A DNA stretch of 10,176 bases from Pseudomonadota bacterium (GCA_023437255.1 JAEZGR010000121.1:1-10176), one strand, 5' to 3'. Counted from the first letter of the stretch, positions 1 through 6,956 are shown. The notes: generated by a model not told the origin, from the letters alone. A program made the numbers and translations.

Positions 1-249
1 GACAAGCGTTTCGAGCAGATGTCCACGGGCACCCGCCGCAAGGTGTACCTGGCGGCGACTGCATTGGGCAATCCGGCGGTTGTGGTGGCCGACGGCCCGA
101 CGGATGGTCTCGATGCGCGCGCGCGTGGCGTGGTCGCCGAGTTGTTTCGCCACTGGGCACGAGACCGGGTGGTGTTGTTCGCCAGCCATGACGCGGCGAT
201 GGTCGAAGCCTGCGATGCGCAGCTTCTCAGCCTCCGGGAGACACAGTGA
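1..249 (+). CDS. ABC transporter ATP-binding protein, C-terminal fragment (5' end outside window)
   Basis: The open frame runs from base 1 to a TGA at 247-249, so only the last 82 residues are visible. They look like the end of an ABC ATPase domain. There is a degenerate signature motif (MSTGTRRK, where LSGGQ is usual), a Walker B/D-loop stretch VVVADGPTDGLD, and a switch-histidine segment LFASHD. Such proteins hydrolyse ATP on the cytoplasmic face of the membrane to drive a transporter. The signature variant resembles ABC-2-type exporter ATPases, but the permease lies outside the window and the substrate cannot be told. The residue after the Walker B aspartate is glycine where the catalytic glutamate is normally found, so activity may be weak or the protein may pair with a competent partner. 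The stop overlaps the start of the next gene (GTGA). An ATG at 19 lies inside the signature motif and is not the true start. Confidence 0.82.
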   Translation, partial: DKRFEQMSTGTRRKVYLAATALGNPAVVVADGPTDGLDARARGVVAELFRHWARDRVVLFASHDAAMVEACDAQLLSLRETQ

Positions 250-1028
250 ACAGCGAAATCGTTACGCGGGCGGATGAGGGCGCGGTCAGCTACCTCATGA
301 TCAACCGGCCTTCGGTGGGCAACACCTTGTCGCTTGAGGCGATCAGGCAACTCAGGGCACATCTCGTGGCGCTCGAGCAGGCTACTGCGATCAGCGTGAT
401 TGTGTTGCAGGGGGCGGGCAGCAAGGTCTTCTGCGCGGGGCACGATCTGCGCGAGATCGACGCCACCCAGGATCCGGAGTTCTTCAGCCTGCTTCTGAAA
501 GAATGCTCAGAGATGATGCTAGGCATGCGCAGTCAGCCGCAGATCATCATTGCCGCGGTCGACGGGGTGGCTACCGCTGCAGGCTGCCAACTGGTTGCAG
601 CCGCCGACCTGGCCGTGGCGACCCGCTCCTCGCGCTTTGCCACGCCAGGCGTGAATATTGGCTTCTGGTGCGTCACGCCCATGGTGGCGGTCAGCCGTGC
701 CATTGCACCCAAACATGCCATGCAGCTGCTTGCCACGGGCGAGCTGCAGCCCGCCGAGTTTGCGCTGCGGGTGGGTCTGATCAATGAAATCGTTGAAGAA
801 GACGCGCTCGAGGCCCGTGTGACGGCGCTTGCGCAGCAGATCGCCTCGAAGTCGTCGTACACCCTGGCGCTGGGCAAGCGGGCCTTCTACACGCAGCTGG
901 AACTCGACGAGCGCAAGGCCTATGAGTACGTGAGCGAGGTGGGCGTGCGCAATCTGATGCACCCCGACGCACAGGAAGGTATTCGGGCCTTCGTGGAAAA
1001 ACGCCCGCCGGTCTGGAAGGGGCGCTGA
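246..1028 (+). CDS. Enoyl-CoA hydratase/isomerase (crotonase) family protein, ECHDC3-like, lacking both classical catalytic Glu
   Basis: This 260-residue protein has the usual crotonase-fold length. Two oxyanion-hole regions are visible: FCAGHDL at 62-68 and [12 protein letters not shown] at 105-116. The C-terminal helical part fits the family. Classical enoyl-CoA hydratases use two glutamates, in GGCEL and PEI contexts. Here those positions read GCQL (Gln115) and TPGV (Gly135), a pattern I associate with the ECHDC3-like branch. Reversible hydration of trans-2-enoyl-CoA is therefore not assured, and another acyl-CoA reaction is possible. The GTG start at 246 overlaps the ABC gene's TGA. It is preceded by a good Shine-Dalgarno (GGGAG, 236-240) at 5-nt spacing, which points to coupled translation with the transporter ATPase. 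No signal peptide or membrane segment is seen, so it is cytoplasmic. Family assignment is firm; the substrate is unknown. Confidence 0.88.
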   Translation: MNSEIVTRADEGAVSYLMINRPSVGNTLSLEAIRQLRAHLVALEQATAISVIVLQGAGSKVFCAGHDLREIDATQDPEFFSLLLKECSEMMLGMRSQPQIIIAAVDGVATAAGCQLVAAADLAVATRSSRFATPGVNIGFWCVTPMVAVSRAIAPKHAMQLLATGELQPAEFALRVGLINEIVEEDALEARVTALAQQIASKSSYTLALGKRAFYTQLELDERKAYEYVSEVGVRNLMHPDAQEGIRAFVEKRPPVWKGR

Positions 1029-1140
1029 CGCGAGTCAAGCGCAGATACGATCGCAAGGCCTGCAGGCCGGAAAATGACATGAGCGCTGGCCTGCGCCTTG
1101 GTTATGACGGCGTGGCGCCGCCGCGCACCAGCACAGAACG

Positions 1141-1171
1141 AAAAAGGCCCAGACATGAGTCTGGGCCTTTT
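1141..1171 (-). terminator. Intrinsic terminator of tRNA-Gly
   Basis: A perfect 13-bp inverted repeat (arms 1142-1154 and 1159-1171, GC core GGCCCAGAC) closes a 4-nt loop. Read leftward, the stem ends in a run of five T. It begins 5 nt past the encoded CCA of the tRNA, as expected for termination of that transcript. The stem has A/T runs on both sides (four T at 1168-1171 on the plus strand), so it may also stop transcripts coming from the enoyl-CoA hydratase side. Confidence 0.88.
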
Positions 1172-1176
1172 GAATC

Positions 1177-1252
1177 TGGAGCGGGAAACGAGTCTCGAAC
1201 TCGCGACCTCAACCTTGGCAAGGTTGCGCTCTACCAACTGAGCTATTCCCGC
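1177..1252 (-). tRNA. tRNA-Gly (anticodon GCC)
   Basis: The minus strand folds into a complete 76-nt cloverleaf. The acceptor stem is GCGGGAA/TTCCCGC, the D arm GCTC-AGTTGGTA-GAGC, the anticodon stem CAACC/GGTTG with loop TTGCCAA (1221-1215 on the plus strand), and the T arm GCGAG-TTCGAGA-CTCGT. The discriminator T is followed by a genomically encoded CCA. The anticodon GCC reads the glycine codons GGC and GGU. It is transcribed alone, with its own promoter upstream (1265-1294) and an intrinsic terminator downstream (1141-1171). The 3' end of tRNA-Gly(GCC) is a known attachment site for ICEclc-type elements, but no integrase or element is seen next to it. Confidence 0.97.
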
Positions 1253-1264
1253 GTGAAGATTTGT

Positions 1265-1294
1265 ATTCTATATCTATTTAAAAGCCGTTGTCAA
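1265..1294 (-). promoter_or_regulatory. Sigma-70-type promoter of tRNA-Gly
   Basis: On the minus strand a perfect -35 hexamer TTGACA (1294-1289) is followed by TATAGAAT. This gives either TAGAAT (1270-1265, 18-bp spacer, 5 of 6 matches to TATAAT) or TATAGA (1272-1267, 16-bp spacer, 4 of 6). The spacer is AT-rich in a GC-rich genome. The -10 ends 12-14 bp before the mature 5' end of the tRNA, which leaves a short leader for RNase P to remove. Confidence 0.8.
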
Positions 1295-1345
1295 GCATGT
1301 GTAATGATACCGGCGCTGCCGCGCGGTGAAGTAACATGTGAGTGT

Positions 1346-1376
1346 CGATGCAGCGCTTTCGGGCGCTTGTGCATCG
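1346..1376 (+). other. Bulged hairpin in the murB upstream region
   Basis: An outer 6-bp stem (CGATGC/GCATCG) and an inner 5-bp stem (AGCGC/GCGCT) enclose a 6-nt loop, TTTCGG. A 3-nt bulge (TGT, 1368-1370) sits on the 3' arm. It lies 32 nt before the proposed murB start and has no T tract, so it is not an intrinsic terminator. It could be a structured leader or chance pairing. Confidence 0.35.
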
Positions 1377-1408
1377 AAGGCAACAGCGATACACCCCGGG
1401 GGCGGCCC

Positions 1409-2452
1409 TTGCTGCACATCACAGAACAAGATCTCACCTACTACAACACGCTGGGGCTCAAGTCCCGGGCGCGCGCATTTCTGCGCCTGCGCGACCTCAG
1501 CATGCTCGATGCACTGTCAGACACTGCCGCCAGGTATCCGAGCGTGGTGATTCTGGGTGGCGGAAGCAACGTGGTGCTCGCACCGCATATCGACGGTCTG
1601 GTCATTCATGTCGAAACCCGCGGTATCGAACTGGTCGACGACAACGCCGAGGCGCGCATTGTCGAGGTGCAGGCCGGAGAATCGTGGCACCATTTCGTTT
1701 CCACCTGCGTACAGAAGGGCTGGGCAGGGTTGGAGAACCTTGCTCTGATTCCCGGCACCGCCGGTGCGGCACCGATCCAGAACATCGGCGCGTACGGCGT
1801 TGAGCAGGACCAGTATTTTCACAGTCTGGTCGCCTGGGACATGCGCTATGGCCGACGGGTCGAGATGGGCCCGGGGGACTGCCTCTTTGCCTACCGCGAC
1901 AGCTTTTTCAAGCGGGTCGATCCCGGCCGCTGGCTGATTCTGGCTGTACGCTACCGGCTGCCGCATGACTGGCACGCGCGCGCCGATTATCCCGATCTTG
2001 CACGTCATGCGGGTATCGCGCTGGCCGGTGCGGCAGTAACGCCGCAACATGTTTTTGATGCCGTGTGTGAAATTCGCCGGGCCAAGTTGCCGGATCCTGC
2101 CGAGCTGGCCAATGTGGGCAGCTTCTTCAAGAACCCGGTGGTCGATGTCGACTCTTTCGAGTCCTTGCGGGCCCTGCACCCGGGAATCGTGGCCTACCCG
2201 ATCGATGACGGCACGCAATACAAGCTCGCGGCGGGCTGGCTTATCGAACGTTCGGGTTGGAAGGGGCGCCGCCTGGGACCCGTGGGCATGCATGAACGGC
2301 AGTCACTCGTGCTCGTGAACCATGGCGGTGCGACGGCGCGAGACATACAGGTGCTGGCCGATGTGGTGAGGGCAGAGGTGGCGACCCGCTTTGGGGTGCA
2401 TCTTGAGCAGGAGCCGGTGGAACTGGGCGCCCCTGCATCTGAACAGGCCTGA
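1409..2452 (+). CDS. murB: UDP-N-acetylenolpyruvoylglucosamine reductase (MurB)
   Basis: MurB is the cytoplasmic flavoenzyme that reduces UDP-GlcNAc-enolpyruvate to UDP-MurNAc with NADPH, the second committed step of peptidoglycan synthesis. Landmarks counted from the TTG at 1409 are the FAD-binding ILGGGSNVV (about 48-56), [20 protein letters not shown] (111-130), YRDSFFK (162-168, with the substrate-site Arg), GSFFKNP (237-243, Ser238 being the proton-donor position) and a C-terminal Glu at about 333. Length is 347 residues, against 342 in E. coli. The frame is open upstream to an ATG at 1079, but that extension crosses the tRNA-Gly gene and resembles nothing. The family begins close to the ...LTYYNTLGL segment. 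TTG 1409, with a G-rich Shine-Dalgarno at 1398-1402, is my choice. CTG 1412, TTG 1367 and ATG 1304 are alternatives. It converges with dapB. Confidence 0.93.
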   Translation: MLHITEQDLTYYNTLGLKSRARAFLRLRDLSMLDALSDTAARYPSVVILGGGSNVVLAPHIDGLVIHVETRGIELVDDNAEARIVEVQAGESWHHFVSTCVQKGWAGLENLALIPGTAGAAPIQNIGAYGVEQDQYFHSLVAWDMRYGRRVEMGPGDCLFAYRDSFFKRVDPGRWLILAVRYRLPHDWHARADYPDLARHAGIALAGAAVTPQHVFDAVCEIRRAKLPDPAELANVGSFFKNPVVDVDSFESLRALHPGIVAYPIDDGTQYKLAAGWLIERSGWKGRRLGPVGMHERQSLVLVNHGGATARDIQVLADVVRAEVATRFGVHLEQEPVELGAPASEQA

Positions 2453-2478
2453 GCCGCAGCGGCCCAGGCCCCTGGCGC

Positions 2479-3270
2479 TCAGCTTGCCAGGACGTCGTGC
2501 ATGTCGAACAAGCCGAAATCTTTGCGCGCCAGATAACGGACCGCGCGCAGGCTGCCCTGTGCGTACGTGGCGCGGCTGCTCGAGCGGTGCGTGATTTCGA
2601 TGCGTTCGCCGGTACCGCAGAAATACACGGTGTGGTCGCCGATGATATCGCCGCCGCGTACTACCGAGAAGCCGATGCGGCCGGTTTCACGCGCGCCGGT
2701 TTCGCCGTGGCGAGCCCAGTCGGCGATGTCGGACAGATTTTCGCCCCAGGCGTGGGCGACCGCTTCGCCCATGGCCAGCGCCGTTCCCGAGGGCGCGTCG
2801 ACCTTGTTGCGATGGTGGGCCTCGAAGACCTCGACGTCGTAACCGCTATTGAGCAGACGGGCCGCCATTTCAAGCAGCTTGAGCGTGACGTTCACGCCGA
2901 CGCTCATGTTCGGTGCGAACACGATGGCAGTTTTCTGGGCCGCGGCCTGGATGGCCTGCTTGCCGGCTTCATCGAAACCGGTGGTGCCGATCACGCATTT
3001 CACGCCGTGTTCGATGCAGGCCTGCAGATGCCGCAAGGTGGCCTCCGGGCGGGTGAAATCGATCAGGCAGTCGGCGTCGGCGAGTGCCGCCAGATTGTCG
3101 GTGATGGCGATGCCGGTGTGCACGCCGAGGAATGCGCCGGCGTCTTGGCCGATCGAGGGCGAATCGGGCCGGTTCAGGGCGACGGCCAGTGTGAGGTCTT
3201 CGCTGTTGAGCACGGCTTCGATGAGCATGCGGCCCATTCGGCCGTCGGCTCCCGCAATTGCGATACGCAT
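2479..3270 (-). CDS. dapB: 4-hydroxy-tetrahydrodipicolinate reductase (DapB)
   Basis: DapB catalyses the NAD(P)H-dependent reduction in the diaminopimelate/lysine pathway that supplies meso-DAP for peptidoglycan and lysine for protein. The 263-residue protein starts with a Rossmann nucleotide-binding loop, IAGADGRMG (5-13). It carries DFTRPE (71-76) and GTTGF (95-99). The family signature [15 protein letters not shown] covers 150-164; His152 and Lys156 align with E. coli His159 and Lys163. The C-terminal half forms the substrate-binding and tetramer domain. The ATG start has an AAGGA Shine-Dalgarno 9 nt upstream (3284-3280). It follows bamE by 22 bp on the same strand and is probably cotranscribed with it. 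Its stop lies 26 bp from the murB stop, with no clear intrinsic terminator between the convergent genes. Confidence 0.96.
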   Translation of the reverse strand: MRIAIAGADGRMGRMLIEAVLNSEDLTLAVALNRPDSPSIGQDAGAFLGVHTGIAITDNLAALADADCLIDFTRPEATLRHLQACIEHGVKCVIGTTGFDEAGKQAIQAAAQKTAIVFAPNMSVGVNVTLKLLEMAARLLNSGYDVEVFEAHHRNKVDAPSGTALAMGEAVAHAWGENLSDIADWARHGETGARETGRIGFSVVRGGDIIGDHTVYFCGTGERIEITHRSSSRATYAQGSLRAVRYLARKDFGLFDMHDVLAS

Positions 3271-3292
3271 TCGTTGGTGTCCTTAGCTGATG

Positions 3293-3757
3293 TTATCGAA
3301 GTGGTTCCGAAGTATTGCCCGTTGCGCTGGGCGAGACTTCGGTGGTGGGCTCGGTGCCTTTTGCAAGCGCGCCCGTGTCGGTCTTCTGGAATGGCTGCCT
3401 GTCGGGCTGTTGGTCACCTTCCCAGCGTACCAGATGGTCGCCTTCGAACCAGACGCTGAAGCGGCGCTGCTCGGCCGGGCCGTAGCCAGGCTTGTGATAA
3501 TACGGGTAGTCCCAGCGATCGCTGCGGAAGATGTCCTGCAGTGTGGGCGTGCCCAGGAGGAAGCGTACCTGCTCGCGAGTCATTCCGGGCTCCAGGCGCG
3601 CGACCTGTTCGGCCGTGAGCCAGTTGCCCTGCTGAATGTTCGGACGATACGGGAAGCCCCACTCGGTGCCGCCGCAGGCCGATAGGGCCAGTACGGTCGC
3701 GCCGGCTGCGAGGCCAAGCCGAAACGTCTTGAAAAATGAGTTCGCAATTGTCAGCAC
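3293..3757 (-). CDS. bamE: Outer-membrane protein assembly lipoprotein BamE (SmpA/OmlA)
   Basis: BamE is a small lipoprotein of the BAM complex, which folds beta-barrel proteins into the outer membrane; it sits on the periplasmic side of that membrane. The 154-residue precursor has a type II signal peptide: a basic/polar start, a hydrophobic stretch at about 14-26 and a lipobox LSAC at 25-28, with Cys28 as the lipidated residue. The SmpA/OmlA domain follows, with QGNWLTAEQVARLEPGMTRE at about 43-62, VRFLLGTP (64-71) and a beta-strand VWFEGDHLVRWEGD near 102-115. A hydrophilic, probably disordered tail of about 38 residues follows. The start is GTG (3757-3755), preceded by AGGGG at 6-nt spacing. 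It diverges from fur, and dapB follows closely in the same direction. E. coli bamE also lies near fur and recN in some gammaproteobacterial arrangements. Confidence 0.93.
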   Translation of the reverse strand: MLTIANSFFKTFRLGLAAGATVLALSACGGTEWGFPYRPNIQQGNWLTAEQVARLEPGMTREQVRFLLGTPTLQDIFRSDRWDYPYYHKPGYGPAEQRRFSVWFEGDHLVRWEGDQQPDRQPFQKTDTGALAKGTEPTTEVSPSATGNTSEPLR

Positions 3758-3791
3758 GAAACGCCCCTGTTAGTCAGAACGAACAAAACCG

Positions 3792-3800
3792 TTATCATAA
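3792..3800. promoter_or_regulatory. Candidate divergent -10 region between bamE and fur
   Basis: The near-palindromic TTATCATAA offers a -10-like hexamer on both strands: TATCAT rightward toward fur and TATGAT leftward toward bamE, each 5 of 6 matches to TATAAT. No convincing -35 was found at 16-18 bp on either strand. The TGATAA core also resembles part of a Fur box, but the 19-bp Fur consensus is not met. It is the most AT-rich stretch in the 141-bp gap, so it is a plausible shared promoter only. Confidence 0.3.
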
Positions 3801-3834
3801 AGGGTAAACACAGAAACGCATGAGCGTTCGTCGC

Positions 3835-3857
3835 CGCCTGCTCGATACCAGCAGGCG
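3835..3857 (+). other. Perfect 8-bp hairpin in the fur upstream region
   Basis: CGCCTGCT (3835-3842) and AGCAGGCG (3850-3857) are exact reverse complements around a 7-nt loop, CGATACC. The element ends 41 nt before the fur ATG and has no T tract. If fur is transcribed from near 3800, it lies in the 5' leader. It could alternatively be a dyad operator. Function is unknown. Confidence 0.45.
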
Positions 3858-3898
3858 TTCGGCCCCCAGCGGCTGTATTCCGCCAGAGATTCCCACGT

Positions 3899-4342
3899 AT
3901 GACCGATCCCAACGACCTGAAGAACGCCGGCTTGAAGGCGACCTTTCCTCGCCTCAAGATTCTCGATATTTTTCGACGGGCAGATGAGCGCCACCAGACA
4001 GCCGAAGACGTCTATCGCACGCTCATCGCCGAAGATGTCGATATCGGGCTGGCGACCGTGTACCGGGTGCTCACGCAGTTCGAACAGGCCGGCATTCTCG
4101 TTCGCAGCCAGTTCGATGGCGCCAAGGCGGTATTCGAGCTGAACGATGGCGATCACCACGATCACCTCATCTGCACGCATTGCAACAAGGTTGTTGAGTT
4201 CAGCGACGAAGAAATCGAGGAGCGCCAGCACAGGGTGGCCGAAGACCACGGCTTCACGCTCGAAAGCCACACCATGATGCTGTACGGCGTGTGCCCCGAA
4301 TGCGCCGCCAAAAAGGGTGCCCGACCCGGCGTCGCCGCCTGA
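3899..4342 (+). CDS. fur: Ferric uptake regulator Fur
   Basis: Fur is a cytoplasmic dimeric repressor that binds Fe(II) and blocks iron-uptake genes when iron is plentiful. At 147 residues it is close to E. coli Fur (148). The N-terminal winged helix includes [15 protein letters not shown] (11-25) and the recognition-helix region [18 protein letters not shown] (50-67). The metal-binding and dimer domain carries HHDH (86-89), CTHC (Cys92, Cys95) and CPEC (Cys132, Cys135). Both cysteine pairs of the structural zinc site are therefore present. The short Ala/Gly-rich C-terminus is unremarkable. The ATG start at 3899 is family-consistent, but the Shine-Dalgarno is weak, with only an AGAGA-like stretch about 10 nt upstream. 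It diverges from bamE, and its stop faces that of recN. Fur often autoregulates, but no good Fur box is visible here. Confidence 0.97.
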   Translation: MTDPNDLKNAGLKATFPRLKILDIFRRADERHQTAEDVYRTLIAEDVDIGLATVYRVLTQFEQAGILVRSQFDGAKAVFELNDGDHHDHLICTHCNKVVEFSDEEIEERQHRVAEDHGFTLESHTMMLYGVCPECAAKKGARPGVAA

Positions 4343-4354
4343 TCGGGCCAGACC

Positions 4355-4375
4355 ACCGGCTGCGACTCAGCCGGT
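4355..4375. terminator. Hairpin between convergent fur and recN, overlapping the recN stop
   Basis: A perfect 8-bp stem, ACCGGCTG (4355-4362) with CAGCCGGT (4368-4375), closes a 5-nt loop. It lies 12 nt past the fur stop and covers the recN stop codon (4369-4367). Neither strand has a following T run, so it is not a textbook intrinsic terminator. Its position between two 3' ends suggests a bidirectional stop or an mRNA-end stabiliser. Confidence 0.4.
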
Positions 4376-6010
4376 AAGCATTTCGCGCGCGTGCTGACGT
4401 GTGGTGTCGGTGATGGTCATACCGCCCAGCATGCGCGCCACTTCTTCAATACGATCGCGCTCATCAAGCGCACGTATGTCTGAAACCGTAGTCCCACCTG
4501 CCGATGACTTGCGCACTTCGAAGTGGTGCGCGCCGCGCGCGGCCACCTGCGGAAGATGGGTGACACACAGGACCTGATGGCGTTCGCCCAGTTGTTGCAG
4601 CAGACGCCCGACCACCTCGGCGACCGCACCGCCGATGCCTGTGTCGACCTCGTCGAAAATCAGAGTGGGTACCTGGGCCGCCTGGCTGGCAATGACCGAA
4701 AGCGCCAGCGACAGGCGGGCCAGTTCGCCGCCTGAAGCCACCTTGGCAAGTGGGCGTGGGGACGCACCCGCGTGCCCGGCCACCCGGAATTCGATGGTTT
4801 CCTTGCCGTGTGGGCCGGGGGCGCAGGGTTGCAGCACGATTTCAAAGCTGCCGCCCTGCATGGCCAGTTCCTGCATCGATGCGGTGACCTCGCGCCCCAG
4901 GCGCTGTGCCGCCTTGCTGCGTGCCTTGCCGAGACGGTCGGCCACGGCGTGGTATTCGGCTTCGGCGGCCTGTGCCCTGACCTGCAGGGCCTCGATGTCA
5001 GCGGCGGCGTGCGTGGCGGCCAGCTGTTCGTTCAGGCTGTCGAGCAGGGCAGGCAGCGCTTCAGGTTCGACATGGTATTTGCGTGCTGCATCGAACAGCT
5101 GCCCCACCCGCTGCTCAGCGTGGGCAAGCGCCTGGGGATCGAGTTCCAGGCGGTCGAGATAGCTGTTGAGGTCGGAGACCGCTTCGCCCGCGGAGATACG
5201 TGCGGATTCGAGGGCATCGAGCACGCTCTGCAGCTGGCTGTCGTGCCTGAGCACCTGCTGGATCTGCTGCGCCGCCGCGTTCAGGATCTGCAGGGCCGAG
5301 GCGGACTCGTCTTCCAGCAGTGCAAGCGTGCGGGTGGCGCCTTCGAGCAAGGCTTGCCCGTGAGCGAGGCGCGACTGCTCATTGCTGACCACTTCCCATT
5401 CGCCGGGTTTCGGTGCGAGTGCCGACAGTTCGTCGATCTGCCATTGCAGCCGCTCGCGCTCCTGTTCGATATCGTGGGCGTTACGCTGCGCGGCTTCGAG
5501 TGCCTGCAGGGCTTCGCGCCAATGGTGCCAGGCGGCGGCCGTGGCCTGCACCGTTTCGGCCAGGCCGGCATGCTGGTCGAGCAGCACCCGCTGATTGGCA
5601 GCAGTAAGCAGGCCTTGGTGCGCGTGCTGCCCATGAATATCGACCAAGTGCTCACCGAGTTCGCGCAGCATGCCCAGATTGGCCGGCACGCCGTTCACAT
5701 AAGCCTTGCTGCGGCCCTGCGCGTCGATGATGCGCCGCAGGACCAGATCATCTTGCGGGTCGAGTTCTCGTTCGGCGAGCCAGCCGTGCAGCGAGGCGGG
5801 GGTGTCGAACACGGCAGTGATTTCGGCACGGTCGGCCCCCGCGCGCAGCAGGCCCGTGTCGCCGCGGGCACCCAGCACGAGCGACAGCGCATCGATGAGT
5901 ATGGATTTGCCGGCGCCCGTTTCGCCGGAAAAGACGGTGAAGCCGGGAGAAAAATTGATCTCGGCTTCGTCGACGATCACAAAGTCACGGACGTGCAACA
6001 GGCGCAGCAT
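4367..6010 (-). CDS. recN: DNA repair protein RecN
   Basis: RecN is an SMC-like ATPase that helps hold and align broken DNA during recombinational repair of double-strand breaks. The 547-residue protein (E. coli 553) has an N-terminal half-ATPase with Walker A GETGAGKS at 29-36. A long central alpha-helical coiled-coil region rich in Glu, Gln, Leu and Ala follows (about 150-370). The C-terminal half carries the ABC signature SGGELARLSLAL (about 426-437), Walker B LIFDEVDTGIGG (about 450-461) and THLPQVAA with the switch His near 485. The catalytic Glu after the Walker B Asp is intact. The ATG start lies only 6 bp after the nadK stop, and the Shine-Dalgarno GAGGA overlaps that stop (TGAGGAATCATG), so translation is probably coupled. 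No SOS box was recognised nearby; recN would be read from the nadK promoter or from inside nadK. Confidence 0.97.
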   Translation of the reverse strand: MLRLLHVRDFVIVDEAEINFSPGFTVFSGETGAGKSILIDALSLVLGARGDTGLLRAGADRAEITAVFDTPASLHGWLAERELDPQDDLVLRRIIDAQGRSKAYVNGVPANLGMLRELGEHLVDIHGQHAHQGLLTAANQRVLLDQHAGLAETVQATAAAWHHWREALQALEAAQRNAHDIEQERERLQWQIDELSALAPKPGEWEVVSNEQSRLAHGQALLEGATRTLALLEDESASALQILNAAAQQIQQVLRHDSQLQSVLDALESARISAGEAVSDLNSYLDRLELDPQALAHAEQRVGQLFDAARKYHVEPEALPALLDSLNEQLAATHAAADIEALQVRAQAAEAEYHAVADRLGKARSKAAQRLGREVTASMQELAMQGGSFEIVLQPCAPGPHGKETIEFRVAGHAGASPRPLAKVASGGELARLSLALSVIASQAAQVPTLIFDEVDTGIGGAVAEVVGRLLQQLGERHQVLCVTHLPQVAARGAHHFEVRKSSAGGTTVSDIRALDERDRIEEVARMLGGMTITDTTRQHAREMLTG

Positions 6011-6016
6011 GATTCC

Positions 6017-6916
6017 TCATTCGGATTCGGGGGAGGGTTGCGGCATGTGGTTCCAGTACAGCTTGCGACGCAGTGTCGAGAAATAGCTGTAGCCGGTGGG
6101 ATGAATGAAGCGAACGTTATGGTTGGCACGGCGCACCTCGATGCGGTCGCCCGGTTGGCATTCCGACCAGGTCTGCATGTCGAAGTGCACGCTTGCGCCC
6201 GTTTCGACGCGGCCCAGCGCCGTGATCGTGAGGCCGATGGTGCCGGTATCGGGCAGCACGATGGGGCGGTGCGACAGGGTCTGGTGTGCAACGTGCACCA
6301 GCAGCAGTGCGCGGATGCTGGGGTGCACGATCGGGCCATTCACTGCCAGTGAATAGGCGGTTGAACCCGTGGGCGTGGCGATGATCAGGCCGTCGGCACG
6401 CTGGCTGTACATGAAGATGTCGTCGCGCTCCACGCGGGCCTCGATCATGCCGCCGCGGCCGGCGCGGCTGAGCACGACGTCGTTCAGCGCCAGGCCTGAA
6501 TACATGACCTGACCGTCGCGGATTACCCGGCCTTCAAGCAACACCCGTTCTTCGGCTTCGTATTGGCCGTTCAGAATGCGCGAAACCGCCTCGAGCGCAA
6601 TGTGCAGTGGAATGTCGGTGATGAAACCCAGGCGCCCGTGGTTGATGCCCACCATGGGCACGTTATAGAGTGCCAGCTGGCGGGCAGCACCGAGCATGGT
6701 GCCGTCGCCGCCCATGATGATGGCCAGGTCGGCCTGTGCGCCGATGGTGGTGTAATCGGCTACGATGAATTCGGTGACCCCGGTGTTGCGGGCCGTTTCG
6801 GATTCGATGAGCACCTTGCCGCCCGCAGCCTGTATCGAGTTGGCCAGATCGCGCAGTGGCGCGTCGAGGCCGCTGTCCTGGTACCGGCCAATGAGAGCAA
6901 TGGTGTTGAAATGCAT
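6017..6916 (-). CDS. nadK: NAD kinase (NadK/PpnK)
   Basis: NadK phosphorylates NAD to NADP using ATP (or polyphosphate in some bacteria) and is the only route to NADP. The 299-residue protein (E. coli 292) carries the catalytic GGDGT at 69-73, NHGRLGF at 92-98, an ALND segment (143-146, ALNE in many homologues) and TPTGSTAYS (181-189). It starts with the family-typical IALIGRYQ. It is cytoplasmic. The ATG at 6916 has no strong Shine-Dalgarno; the upstream sequence is TTTAAGCC. It diverges from hrcA and is followed 6 bp later by recN, so the two form a likely operon. Linking NADP supply to recN is a conserved betaproteobacterial arrangement rather than evidence of a shared function. Confidence 0.97.
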   Translation of the reverse strand: MHFNTIALIGRYQDSGLDAPLRDLANSIQAAGGKVLIESETARNTGVTEFIVADYTTIGAQADLAIIMGGDGTMLGAARQLALYNVPMVGINHGRLGFITDIPLHIALEAVSRILNGQYEAEERVLLEGRVIRDGQVMYSGLALNDVVLSRAGRGGMIEARVERDDIFMYSQRADGLIIATPTGSTAYSLAVNGPIVHPSIRALLLVHVAHQTLSHRPIVLPDTGTIGLTITALGRVETGASVHFDMQTWSECQPGDRIEVRRANHNVRFIHPTGYSYFSTLRRKLYWNHMPQPSPESE

Positions 6917-6956
6917 GGCTTAAAGGGCGAATCCGTTTAATGGAATAATAGAGCCG

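Noticed and set aside
1057..1068. Perfect 12-bp palindrome GGCCTGCAGGCC after the crotonase gene
   Set aside because: It has no loop and no T tract and is a GC-rich palindrome of a kind expected by chance here; no evidence of a terminator or operator.
1079..1408. N-terminal extension of murB back to ATG 1079
   Set aside because: It would translate through the tRNA-Gly gene and its terminator and makes MurB 110 residues longer than the family.
2453..2478. Terminator between murB and dapB
   Set aside because: Only a short CCAGG/CCTGG-type pairing without a T run; too weak to call.
2497..3459. A 320-codon open frame on the plus strand opposite dapB and bamE
   Set aside because: It is the mirror of dapB with low-information Ala/Gly/Val/Asp composition. 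The minus-strand DapB signature is unambiguous.
3785..3805. Fur box between bamE and fur
   Set aside because: Only a TGATAA-like core is present. The 19-bp consensus, or three adjacent NATWAT-type hexamers, cannot be matched convincingly.
4772..6352. A 526-codon open frame on the plus strand across recN and nadK
   Set aside because: It is antisense to two confidently identified genes, has no recognisable domain, and crosses their boundary. Long antisense frames are common in GC-rich DNA.
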